Shown here in pieces: positions 43,739 to 51,741 of a DNA stretch of 64,000 nt. The notes under the pieces were generated by a model. That model made no database searches and was not told the DNA's origin. It saw nothing but the letters and a program-made list of their open reading frames with translations. How positions within the stretch are numbered: the stretch's first letter is position 1; each line of letters begins with the position of its first letter. The translations under genes and the position numbers were made by a program. Origin of the DNA: Erwinia sorbitola (lineage in GTDB: Bacteria > Pseudomonadota > Gammaproteobacteria > Enterobacterales > Enterobacteriaceae); contig NZ_CP046509.1 of the NCBI RefSeq assembly GCF_009738185.1, forward strand, positions 3,475,501 through 3,539,500. The letters run 5' to 3'.

Positions 43739-43919
43739 TTTCCTTTCCTTCGCATAGATGATGAATGTAATCGTGGGCTGACAAGGGGAAAATACGGCTG
43801 TGTAACAAGAGAAACCAGAAAGGGGTGTTTGCTGATGGCTGACAGGACAGCACCCCGACCCGGAAGCCAGAGTAGGGAAATTGTGCTGGACTTGAAAATG
43901 ATATAAACAGACACTGATT

Positions 43920-43934
43920 GTTAGTTTTTCTAAC
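43920..43934. promoter_or_regulatory. Candidate LysR-type operator between ycfA-like gene and its regulator
   Basis: GTTAG-TTTTT-CTAAC is a perfect dyad containing the T-N11-A pattern favoured by LysR-type regulators. It lies in the 207-base divergent gap, only about 11 bases before the LysR start, a position suited to autoregulation. Confidence 0.5.
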
Positions 43935-43945
43935 AGGGTATGATT

Positions 43946-44821
43946 ATGTCTGGCCTTCCTTCACTGCGCGCTCTGCGCTACTTTCATCAGGCGGCGCTGC
44001 ATCAAAGCTTTAGCCTGGCGGCCCAGTCGTTGAATGTGACGCACAGCGCCGTAAGCCATCAAATCAAGCAGTTAGAGGAGTGGCTGGGGAAACCGTTATT
44101 TCTGCGGGTGAATGGCCGGGTGCAATTAACCGCAGACGGAGAGCGGCTGAAAGTATGTTGTATACAGACCTTCCGCGAGATAGAAGTAACCTGCGAAAAA
44201 ATCCGGGCACGTAATCTGCACAGTCTTACCGTCTCCTGCGCCCCCAGTTTCCTGGCACAGTGGCTGATCCCACGCATCAGTCGCTTCTCCGAACGGCATG
44301 GCAATATCGCCCTCACCTTTCAGACCCATGTAGATATAGAGCGGGTACGCAGCGAACATACCGATGTATTGATTGTCAGCCATGAGCAACCGTTGCAGGA
44401 AGATATCGCCGCCACGCTGATCACCGTCGACTATATTGGCCCGGTGTGTGCTCCGGAGTTCAGCAATCGTTTTACCTACCAGACAGATTTCTCCACCCTG
44501 CCGCTGCTGCATGCCGATACCAAGCTGCATGCATGGGCGGAATGGGCAAAAAAAACCGGCGCGCGCGGTGATTTTTGGGCGGGCCGTCATTTCGACAATC
44601 TGACCCTGGCGATTCAGGCCGCACGTAACGGAATGGGCATTATTATGACGCCGCAGATTTTAGTAAAAAAAGAGATCCGCGACGGTTCGTTAATTGCACC
44701 GCTGGGGTTTGCCGAAGTGGATCGCGCCACATGGATGATGGTGAAAGCGTCACGCAAAGAGGAAACGGAGATTGAGCTATTTCGCAGGTGGTTATTAGAA
44801 GAGGCATCGACGGTGGGATAG
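43946..44821 (+). CDS. GcvA-type LysR regulator of the ycf-like operon
   Basis: A 291-aa LysR-family protein of the GcvA/AmpR branch: SLRALRYFHQAALHQSFSLAAQSLNVTHSAVSHQIKQLEE is the winged helix-turn-helix, followed by a substrate-binding domain (about 90-290). ATG codons occur at 43940 and 43946; AGGG lies 7 bases before the second, which is chosen. It is divergent from the four-gene sulfur operon, the usual layout for an LTTR and its target. The inducer is unknown. It lies immediately before the RAYT/REP region. Confidence 0.82.
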   Translation: MSGLPSLRALRYFHQAALHQSFSLAAQSLNVTHSAVSHQIKQLEEWLGKPLFLRVNGRVQLTADGERLKVCCIQTFREIEVTCEKIRARNLHSLTVSCAPSFLAQWLIPRISRFSERHGNIALTFQTHVDIERVRSEHTDVLIVSHEQPLQEDIAATLITVDYIGPVCAPEFSNRFTYQTDFSTLPLLHADTKLHAWAEWAKKTGARGDFWAGRHFDNLTLAIQAARNGMGIIMTPQILVKKEIRDGSLIAPLGFAEVDRATWMMVKASRKEETEIELFRRWLLEEASTVG

Positions 44822-44823
44822 AC

Positions 44824-44840
44824 GGGGCATGCCTGCCCCT
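44824..44840. repeat. REP-like hairpin upstream of the RAYT gene (inverted relative to the array)
   Basis: GGGGCA / TGCCCC hairpin followed by CTGCGTAGAG...ATTACG resembles the reverse complement of the linker in the downstream array (CGTAATCTTACGCAGG). It therefore looks like a REP unit facing the array with the RAYT gene between them. It probably also terminates the LysR gene. Confidence 0.65.
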
Positions 44841-44935
44841 GCGTAGAGAGTATAATTACGAGCAGTCTCGACATTCTGGCCCCCGGAAACTTCCGACCAG
44901 GCCTGTGCTGATATCCTGAGCAACAGGAGGATGTC

Positions 44936-45421
44936 ATGACACAAAGGAAATCTTTACGCTTATCACATTATGATTACCACCAGCCGGGATATTACTATCT
45001 GACACTGTGCTGTCAGCAGAAAAACGCTATTTTCGGGCGCTGTTTAAATAACCAACGTTATCTCAGCCAATATGGCATCATCGCCCGACAATACCTTTAC
45101 GCATTACCCGACCATTATCCAGGTTGCCAGATCGACAGCTGTATTATTATGCCCGACCATCTGCACTGCATTTTAGTGCTGCCAGAGCGGTATAAGTATT
45201 CTGTTGGAACGGTGGTTGGCAGTTATAAATCGGCAGTGGCAAATAAGATTCGACGTTTGAATCCAGGGTTGAAAGTATGGCAGCGAGGATATTGGGATAG
45301 AGTGATTCGCAACCAGCGTGAGCTGAATAATGTGCGGGAATATATGTTAAATAACCCGTTACGCTGGTGCTTACGGGAAAAAACAGGGTCAGGCATGCCT
45401 GACCCCTACGAAGGATCGTAA
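44936..45421 (+). mobile_element. REP-associated tyrosine transposase (RAYT, TnpA-REP)
   Basis: A 161-aa single-domain Y1 HUH nuclease related to IS200/IS605 TnpA. The HUH-type motif is MPDHLHCILVL (H75, H77), the conserved QRGYWDRVIRNQREL follows, and the probable catalytic tyrosine lies in NNVREYMLNNPLRW. AACAGGAGG sits 6 bases before the ATG. RAYTs are domesticated single-copy transposases thought to spread REP hairpins. Here the gene is followed at once by seven tandem REP units and preceded by an inverted one. A 20-bp perfect palindrome (45386-45405) lies inside the 3' coding end. Confidence 0.9.
45386..45405. repeat. REP-like palindrome inside the 3' end of the RAYT gene
   Basis: GGGTCAGGCA and TGCCTGACCC form a perfect 20-bp palindrome overlapping the last codons of the RAYT gene. 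It resembles the GGGGCAGG...CCTGCCCC hairpin next to apt. Confidence 0.75.
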
Positions 45422-45435
45422 CTCTATCCAGGCGC

Positions 45436-45790
45436 GGGCGAGGCACGCCTCGCCCGTCGTCAATAACAACCCGGAGCGTAATCTTACGCAGGGGCGAGGT
45501 ACGCCTCGCCCGTCGTCAATAACAACCCGGAGCGTAATCTTACGCAGGGGCGAGGTACGCCTCGCCCGTCGTCAATAACAACCCGTAGCGTAATCTTACG
45601 CAGGGGCGAGGCACGCCTCCCGTCGTCAATAACAACCCGGAGCGTAATCTTACGCAGGGGCGAGGTACGCCTCGCCCGTCGTCAATAACAACCCGGAGCG
45701 TAATCTTACATAGGGGCGAGGCACGCCTCGCCCGTCATCAATAACAACCCGGAGCGTAATCTTACGTAGGGGCGAGGCACGCCTCGCCCT
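45436..45790. repeat. Tandem array of seven REP hairpins, 56-bp period
   Basis: The hairpin GGGCGAGG-(C/T)ACG-CCTCGCCC begins at 45436, 45492, 45548, 45604, 45658, 45714 and 45770. Each is joined to the next by a constant linker that reads GTCGTCAATAACAACCCGG then AGCGTAATCTTACGCAG. Spacing is 56 bp except after copy four, which has lost two bases in its right stem. Copies differ at single positions (CAC/TAC loop, CGCAG/CATAG/CGTAG). The array fills the gap between the RAYT gene and htpG, and the last unit probably terminates htpG. Confidence 0.92.
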
Positions 45791-45796
45791 TATCAG

Positions 45797-47671
45797 TTAA
45801 CCCAACAGCAGCTGATTCATACGGCGAATAAACTGGTTCGGATCTTCCAGCGATCCTTTCTCTGCCAGCAGCGCCTGATCCAACAGCAGCTCGACCCACT
45901 CGGCGAAGCGAGCTTCATCCTGAGTATCGGCGGCGCGTTTAACCAGTGCATGTTCAGGGTTAAGCTCAAACAGGTATTTCACCTCAGGCACTTCCTGACC
46001 CGCAGCGGCAAACAGCTTCGCCATCTGGGTAGTCATTTCGTTAGCTTCGGTGGTTACAATGGCCGGAGTATCGGTCAGACGGTGCGTCAGACGCACTTCT
46101 TTGACGCGATCGCCCAGCAGTGTTTTCACACGCTCAACGAATGGCTCCAGCGCCTTCTCAGCTTCTTTCTGCTCTTCGGTCTCTTCATCTGCCAGCTTAC
46201 TCAGCGAATCATCCGCTTTGCTCACTGACTGGAAGGTTTTACCATCGAACTCAGTCAGATAGCTCATCATCCACTCATCGATACGATCGGAGAGCAGCAG
46301 AACCTCGATACCTTTCTTACGGAACAGCTCAAGATGCGGGCTGCTTTTCGCCGCGGCATAGCTATCAGCAGTGATGTAATAAATCTTCTCCTGCCCTTCC
46401 ACCATGCGGCTGACATAGTCTTCCAGCGATACGGTCTGCGCCGGGCCTTCGCTGCTGGTGCTGGCGAATCTCAGCAGTTTAGCGATGGTTTGGGCATTGC
46501 TGCTGTCTTCTGCCGGGCCCTCTTTCAGCACCAGACCAAACTGCTGCCAGAATGACTGATATTTAGCCTCGTCGTCTTTTGCTACTTTTTCCAGCATTTG
46601 CAGAGAACGCTTAGTCAGCGCACCGCGCAGGCTCTGGGTAATACGGCTGTCCTGTAAAATTTCACGTGAGACGTTCAGCGGCAGATCGTTAGAATCGATC
46701 AGCCCTTTTACAAAGCGCAGGTAGTTCGGCATAAACTGCTCTGCGTCATCCATGATAAACACGCGCTGCACATACAATTTCAAGCCGTGCTTATGATCAC
46801 GGTTCCACATATCCCACGGTGCCTGAGCCGGAATATAGAGCAGGCTGGTGTACTCCTGCTTACCCTCTACGCGGTTGTGGCTCCATGTCAGTGGGTCAGC
46901 GAAATCATGGGCGACGTGTTTGTAGAACTCTTTATACTCGTACTCACTAATCTCAGATTTGTTACGCGTCCACAGCGCCTGTGCCTTGTTGATCTTTTCC
47001 CACGATGTTGTGTTGTCTTCTTCGTTATGGGTTTCGATTTCAACCGGCAGCGCTATATGGTCGGAGTACTTGCTGATGATGCTGCGCACACGCCAGGCAT
47101 CAAGGAACTCATCTTCACCTTCACGCAGATGCAGGGTAATTTCGGTTCCGCGATCCGCTTTTTCGATATCGGCGATGGTGTATTCACCTTCACCGGCTGA
47201 CTCCCAGAACACGCCTTCTGACGCAGCAGCGCCTGCGGCACGGGTACGCACGGAAACTTTATCAGCGACGATAAACGCCGAGTAGAAGCCAACGCCAAAT
47301 TGACCAATCAGCTGGCTGTCTTTTGCCTGGTCAGATCCCAGCGACTCGAGGAATGATTTGGTGCCGGATTTCGCGATTGTACCCAGGTTTTCAATGACTT
47401 CTTCACGACGCATACCGATGCCGTTATCACTCAACGTCAGGGTGCGATTGTCTTTGTCGATAGAAACCCGTACCCGCAGTTCGCCATCACCCTCATAGAG
47501 ATCCGGAGTGGATAACGCACGGAAGCGCAGCTTATCAGCAGCATCTGAAGCGTTAGAGATTAACTCACGCAGGAAGATTTCTTTATTTGAATAGAGTGAG
47601 TGGATCATCAGATGCAGAAGCTGTTTTACCTCTGACTGGAAGCCACGTGTCTCTTGTCCTTTCATGGTCAT
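45797..47671 (-). CDS. htpG: Hsp90-family chaperone HtpG
   Basis: ATP-dependent chaperone of 624 aa. GHKL ATPase motifs are FLRELISNASDAADKLR (Glu and Asn), SDNGIGM, and GQFGVGFYSAFIVADKV; the middle domain contains VSREILQDS and LTKRSLQMLEK. The chosen ATG at 47671 is 5 bases after GAGG; the ATG two codons later (47665) corresponds to the E. coli start and is possible. A sigma-32 promoter lies 41-69 bases upstream. Confidence 0.96.
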   Translation of the reverse strand: MTMKGQETRGFQSEVKQLLHLMIHSLYSNKEIFLRELISNASDAADKLRFRALSTPDLYEGDGELRVRVSIDKDNRTLTLSDNGIGMRREEVIENLGTIAKSGTKSFLESLGSDQAKDSQLIGQFGVGFYSAFIVADKVSVRTRAAGAAASEGVFWESAGEGEYTIADIEKADRGTEITLHLREGEDEFLDAWRVRSIISKYSDHIALPVEIETHNEEDNTTSWEKINKAQALWTRNKSEISEYEYKEFYKHVAHDFADPLTWSHNRVEGKQEYTSLLYIPAQAPWDMWNRDHKHGLKLYVQRVFIMDDAEQFMPNYLRFVKGLIDSNDLPLNVSREILQDSRITQSLRGALTKRSLQMLEKVAKDDEAKYQSFWQQFGLVLKEGPAEDSSNAQTIAKLLRFASTSSEGPAQTVSLEDYVSRMVEGQEKIYYITADSYAAAKSSPHLELFRKKGIEVLLLSDRIDEWMMSYLTEFDGKTFQSVSKADDSLSKLADEETEEQKEAEKALEPFVERVKTLLGDRVKEVRLTHRLTDTPAIVTTEANEMTTQMAKLFAAAGQEVPEVKYLFELNPEHALVKRAADTQDEARFAEWVELLLDQALLAEKGSLEDPNQFIRRMNQLLLG

Positions 47672-47711
47672 TGCTACCTCAACTAAAAACAGATGATGAA
47701 CGTTGAGGTAT

Positions 47712-47740
47712 TAAATGGGGGTAACCTTGAATATTTCAAG
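47712..47740 (-). promoter_or_regulatory. Sigma-32 heat-shock promoter of htpG
   Basis: On the minus strand CTTGAAA (-35, 47740-47734) and CCCCATTTA (-10, 47720-47712) are separated by 13 bases. This fits the sigma-32 consensus CTTGAAA-N11-16-CCCCATNT almost perfectly. Confidence 0.9.
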
Positions 47741-47770
47741 ACGGCACGAAGGACTCGTGCCGTTGATTGT

Positions 47771-48376
47771 TCAGAATTTAAACTTTTGACGCCCGGCCAG
47801 CGAATGCGACAGCGTGGTGCCGTCAACCATCTCCAGCTCACCGCCCACAGGAACACCATGGGCTATGCGGCTGGCCTCCACGCCATACTGTTCACACAGG
47901 CTGGCAATGTAGTTGGCAGTCGCCTCCCCTTCCACCGTTGGATTGGTGGCAAGGATAACTTCTACAATCGTCTCTTTTTCCAGCCGCTGCTCAAGGCGAT
48001 CGAGGCCGATATCATTCGGCCCGATGCCATCCAGCGGTGACAGATGCCCCATCAGCACAAAGTAACGACCGGCAAACTGACCGGTCTGTTCGATGGCGTG
48101 GATATCTGCCGGGCTTTCCACCACGCAGATCAGCCCATTCTGCTGACGCCGTGGATTGGCGCAGATGGTACAGATTTCCTGCTCGGTGAATGTGCGGCAA
48201 TCGGAACAGTGACCGATTTCCGACATCGCCCGCGTCAGCGCCTGCGCAAGGCGCATACCGCCGCTGCGGTCACGCTGTAACAGCTGGAATGCCATGCGCT
48301 GCGCCGATTTCGGCCCAACGCCTGGCAGGCAACGCAGCGACTCCATTAATGCTTCAAGGAGCGGGCTGGTTTGCAT
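47771..48376 (-). CDS. recR: Recombination mediator RecR
   Basis: A 201-aa DNA-binding protein that works with RecF and RecO to load RecA at gaps. It has an N-terminal helix-hairpin-helix (SLRCLPGVGPKSAQRMAFQL), a four-cysteine zinc finger (CSDCRTFTEQEICTIC) and a Toprim domain (LICVVESPADIHAIEQTG, LATNPTVEGEATANYI). The ATG overlaps the ybaB stop by one base (TGATG). Confidence 0.96.
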   Translation of the reverse strand: MQTSPLLEALMESLRCLPGVGPKSAQRMAFQLLQRDRSGGMRLAQALTRAMSEIGHCSDCRTFTEQEICTICANPRRQQNGLICVVESPADIHAIEQTGQFAGRYFVLMGHLSPLDGIGPNDIGLDRLEQRLEKETIVEVILATNPTVEGEATANYIASLCEQYGVEASRIAHGVPVGGELEMVDGTTLSHSLAGRQKFKF

Positions 48377-48705
48377 CAGAATGGCATCTTGAAGCCAGGT
48401 GGCAGCTGCATACCACTTGATACGGCAGCCATTTTCTCTTTCTGAGTTTCAGCAACACGACGTGCCGCATCATTGAAAGCGGCAGCAACCAGATCTTCCA
48501 GCATGTCTTTGTCATCTTCCAGCAGGCTCGGGTCGACTTCCACACGACGGCAGTTATGCGCACCGTTGATAGTCACTTTTACCAGGCCAGCGCCGGATTC
48601 ACCGGTTACTTCCATCGCAGCAATCTCTTCCTGCACCTGGGCCATTTTGTCCTGCATTTGCTGGGCCTGCTTCATCAGGTTGCCCAATCCGGCTTTACCA
48701 AACAT
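48376..48705 (-). CDS. ybaB: Nucleoid-associated protein YbaB (EbfC)
   Basis: A 109-aa tweezer-shaped DNA-binding dimer protein, conserved between dnaX and recR in most enterobacteria. Visible features are GNLMKQAQQMQDKMAQVQEE (helix), VTINGAHNCRRVEVDPSL (strands) and a C-terminal segment ending LPPGFKMPF, typical of the family. Confidence 0.95.
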   Translation of the reverse strand: MFGKAGLGNLMKQAQQMQDKMAQVQEEIAAMEVTGESGAGLVKVTINGAHNCRRVEVDPSLLEDDKDMLEDLVAAAFNDAARRVAETQKEKMAAVSSGMQLPPGFKMPF

Positions 48706-48757
48706 AAGTTCTCTCTCTTCAGATCAGGCCGCATCAACGTTACTGCGATGCGGCGGG

Positions 48758-50698
48758 TTAAACAGGTCGGATACTCTCTTCGTCAACGTCGGCATCGAAA
48801 AACCGACGCAACGTCTGAATATGAGTATCCGTGATAATCGACTGACGCGCCTGCGCCAGTTTCTCTTCATAGATTTTTTGCCGCCATTCCAGCGGCGTCA
48901 GCACCGCAGGATTATCATCTTCCACCACAGTTAATTCAATGGGGTGTCCGGCAGCGGCATTCAAGGCATCACTTAAGGCTTTTTGCGCCGAGGGAGAATT
49001 CAGATGGCGCTGAGTAGTGCGCAGATGCAGGCAGATGCCGTTATCGGTCTGCTCCTTCCACGCGTTCAGCGCCAGCTGCTGCACCAGTTTTGGCATCGTC
49101 AGCGCCGCAATTTCAGCGGCCCAGGGATCACGCTCCAGTGATTCCGCCACCAGCTTCACCATCAGCTCTGGGTTTTTCTCATGCTCCAGCGCCGTACGTA
49201 ATGCTTTTGGCGTCGCAACCGGTTCAGCCTTCACTTCCGTAGGGTTTTGCGCCTTCCAGCGGTATGCCTCTTCTTTTACAGGAACGGCTTCTGCCGCTGC
49301 CTGCTGCAAGCGTTGCTGCCCGCGTTCGGTAACCGCAGCAAGGCGCTCCAGTGCCGAACTCGCCGGCCGCGCACCCTGCGCTGCCGGCTCAGTCTTTTTT
49401 GGCTTACTCGCCCCCTGATGGCGCAACAGCTGGGTTCGCGCCTGAAGGAGCTGGCTGGTGGAGTCGGATAATCCATGAGGAGGCGGTGATTCCTGCGCCG
49501 GCGGTGATGATGGCTGTGGCACACTCCCCGCCACAGCACTTTGCCCTGGAGCCTGATCGGCAGATGGCTGCAAGGTCATGGTCGGGCGCGCAACCGGGTC
49601 GGCAATCACCGCTTTAGGATGAAATGCCAGTGCGCGCAGCAGCGTCATTTCAACACCCATACGGCGATCTGGCGCTAAAGACAGCTCTTTACGCCCCACT
49701 AACAGCGTCTGGTAATAGAGCTGAACATCGGCAGGCGGTAATACCCGCGCCAGCTCTCGCAGCCGCTGCTCGATGGCCGCCATATCTTCACCCAGCGCAG
49801 AAGGCAGCAGCTGAATCATTGCTACACGATGTAATAGCGTGAGCATTTCCACCAGCAGTGCTTCCCACTCAACTCCGCGTGAAGCCGCCTGGTTTAGCAG
49901 CGCCATAACCTGGGCGCCATCAGCCTGAACCAGCGCTTCAATCAGCGCCAGCGGCTGTTCATCGTCAAGCGTACCGAGCATGTCATTGACGGTGGCGGTA
50001 GTGACCTGCCCCTGCCCCATCGCAATCGCCTGATCGGCAAGACTGAGTGCATCACGCATACTGCCGTCAGCAGCGCGCGCCAGCAGTTGCAAAGCTCGGG
50101 TTTCCGCACTGATCTGTTCGGCGTGCAGCACATGCTCCAGCTGACCACGGATCTGTTCCTGATCCAGGGCTTTCAGATGGAATTGCAGGCAGCGCGACAA
50201 AATGGTGACCGGTAGTTTCTGCGGATCGGTGGTGGCAAGCAGGAATTTTACGTGTTCCGGCGGCTCTTCCAGCGTTTTCAACAGCGCGTTAAAGCTGTGG
50301 CGCGAGAGCATATGGACTTCATCGATCAGATAAACTTTGAAGCGACCGCGCGCCGGTGCGTACTGCACGTTATCCAGCAGATCGCGGGTATCTTCAACTT
50401 TAGTACGAGATGCAGCGTCAATCTCAATCAGATCGACAAAACGGCCCTGTTCGATCTCCCGGCAATTATCGCACTGCCCGCAAGGGGTGGCAGTGATGCC
50501 AGTTTCACAGTTAAGACCTTTTGCCAGTAAACGGGCAATGGTTGTTTTCCCGACGCCACGGGTGCCGGAAAAGAGATAAGCATGATGGATGCGGCCAAGG
50601 GACAAACCATTAGCCAACGCGGTGAGTACGTGTTGCTGACCAACAACATCTGTAAACGCTTGTGGACGCCACTTGCGCGCCAGTACCTGATAGCTCAT
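48758..50698 (-). CDS. dnaX: DNA polymerase III subunits tau and gamma
   Basis: Clamp-loader ATPase of 646 aa (tau). Walker A is FSGTRGVGKTTIAR, the zinc site is CGQCDNCREI, Walker B with sensor is YLIDEVHMLS, and LATTDPQKLPVTILSRC carries sensor 1 and the Arg finger. The Pro/Gln/Ala-rich linker (about 375-500) and the C-terminal DnaE/DnaB-binding domains follow. A conserved slippery site at codons 434-435 gives the shorter gamma. It is separated from apt by an inserted barrel gene, unlike E. coli. Confidence 0.96.
   Translation of the reverse strand: MSYQVLARKWRPQAFTDVVGQQHVLTALANGLSLGRIHHAYLFSGTRGVGKTTIARLLAKGLNCETGITATPCGQCDNCREIEQGRFVDLIEIDAASRTKVEDTRDLLDNVQYAPARGRFKVYLIDEVHMLSRHSFNALLKTLEEPPEHVKFLLATTDPQKLPVTILSRCLQFHLKALDQEQIRGQLEHVLHAEQISAETRALQLLARAADGSMRDALSLADQAIAMGQGQVTTATVNDMLGTLDDEQPLALIEALVQADGAQVMALLNQAASRGVEWEALLVEMLTLLHRVAMIQLLPSALGEDMAAIEQRLRELARVLPPADVQLYYQTLLVGRKELSLAPDRRMGVEMTLLRALAFHPKAVIADPVARPTMTLQPSADQAPGQSAVAGSVPQPSSPPAQESPPPHGLSDSTSQLLQARTQLLRHQGASKPKKTEPAAQGARPASSALERLAAVTERGQQRLQQAAAEAVPVKEEAYRWKAQNPTEVKAEPVATPKALRTALEHEKNPELMVKLVAESLERDPWAAEIAALTMPKLVQQLALNAWKEQTDNGICLHLRTTQRHLNSPSAQKALSDALNAAAGHPIELTVVEDDNPAVLTPLEWRQKIYEEKLAQARQSIITDTHIQTLRRFFDADVDEESIRPV
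49389..49400 (-). promoter_or_regulatory. dnaX programmed -1 frameshift site (gamma subunit)
   Basis: On the minus strand A-AAA-AAG (49400-49394) lies in phase at K434-K435. A -1 slip reads GAC then TGA, so gamma would be 436 aa ending Lys-Lys-Asp. The two stimulators known from E. coli are present: AGGGGG about 10 bases upstream acts as an internal Shine-Dalgarno sequence, and a stem CCGGC-A-GCGC / GCGC-G-GCCGG starts about 6 bases downstream. Confidence 0.9.
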
Positions 50699-50945
50699 TA
50701 AGACTTCATCATTGTTTTGTTACTGAATTACTAACCTTAACAGTGAGAAACCGCAGTTTAGCCTGTTGACGGATATCAGCCGAATCAACCGTATTTACGG
50801 CCGTTAAGCGGATTAAAGGAAGGTACTATAACAGATGGCCCACCTCTCGCCATGCTGTTGCACGCTTTATTTTACCCTGGCAACCGGCTTGTTTTTCAAT
50901 GATGCCGCGCTAATAAATACTACCGTAGTTTCAGTGATTGCAGGC

Positions 50946-51548
50946 TCAAAACTGATAGCCCACGCCCACATTAAAACCATTGCTGGACGTTTTAAGTACA
51001 TGTCCCCCCTGGTAACCCACATCCAGAATCACATTATTCGTTACGTTGAACTGCATGCCTGCTCCCCAGGCAAAACGAGCATCGAATATTTTATAACGCG
51101 CTGAGTGGTCGCCGGATGCGTTATGATAATTGTTCTTGTTGTAACTACTTTCCACCCCCGCCCCCATCAGCACATACATACTGGCCCAGCTTGCAACGCG
51201 ATATGCAGGCCCCACCATCAGGGAGTAGTAGCGCACACGGTGATTTTTATCCACGGAAGAGTCACCAAAATCATGGGACTGGCTGCCACGCCCGTTCATC
51301 CATGTCAGAGATACCACAGCACTCAGCGGCAACTCCGGAATCTCATAGTGATACTTAAGGTTGATACCTTTTATATTTTTGAAATGTTTAATATGGCTCT
51401 GGGCATAGCCAAGAGTGAAGGTGTGCTGACCGGTAATGCCTGCGGTCTGATACTGATACTCTGAAGGTACGCTATTTTCGCCCGCAACCGCCTCTCCAGC
51501 ACTGGCTACAGCGGTGAGTACAGTCAATATAGTGGTTAGTTTCTTCAT
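50946..51548 (-). CDS. Ail/Lom/OmpX-family outer-membrane beta-barrel protein
   Basis: A 200-aa secreted protein: signal peptide KKLTTILTVLTAVASAGEAVA, then alternating amphipathic strands typical of an eight-stranded barrel (HTFTLGYAQSHI, GINLKYHYEIP, LSAVVSLTWMNG, RYYSLMVGPAYRV, MYVLMGAGVESSY, FAWGAGMQFNV, VILDVGYQGG) ending in the C-terminal Phe signature FNVGVGYQF. Relatives promote adhesion or serum resistance, but the role here is unknown. It interrupts the apt-dnaX pair of E. coli. Confidence 0.85.
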   Translation of the reverse strand: MKKLTTILTVLTAVASAGEAVAGENSVPSEYQYQTAGITGQHTFTLGYAQSHIKHFKNIKGINLKYHYEIPELPLSAVVSLTWMNGRGSQSHDFGDSSVDKNHRVRYYSLMVGPAYRVASWASMYVLMGAGVESSYNKNNYHNASGDHSARYKIFDARFAWGAGMQFNVTNNVILDVGYQGGHVLKTSSNGFNVGVGYQF

Positions 51549-51714
51549 TCCGATCGTCCTTAATCGCTATCGCAACATACAGTGCTTCTGCGTTTTTCGA
51601 TTAAGTTTATCCAGCAAAATATGTGAGTTACTGCTTTTTGTGCCGAAGAGGCGATAAGGGCATTTTTGAATGGGTAAGAGAAGAGGATAAGAAGAGGTGA
51701 TGAAACGATTACAA

Positions 51715-51733
51715 GGGGCAGGCTGCCTGCCCC
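51715..51733. repeat. REP-like hairpin at the 3' end of apt
   Basis: GGGGCAGG-CTG-CCTGCCCC is an 8-bp stem 8 bases beyond the apt stop. It belongs to the same GGGGCAGG/GGGCGAGG hairpin family as the RAYT-linked repeats and may terminate apt. Confidence 0.65.
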
Positions 51734-51741
51734 TCAAAGTC

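Noticed and set aside
45436..45790. Regular 56-bp repeats that could be taken for a CRISPR array
   Set aside because: Linkers between hairpins are nearly identical, so there are no unique spacers, and no cas genes are near. It is a REP/BIME array beside a RAYT gene.
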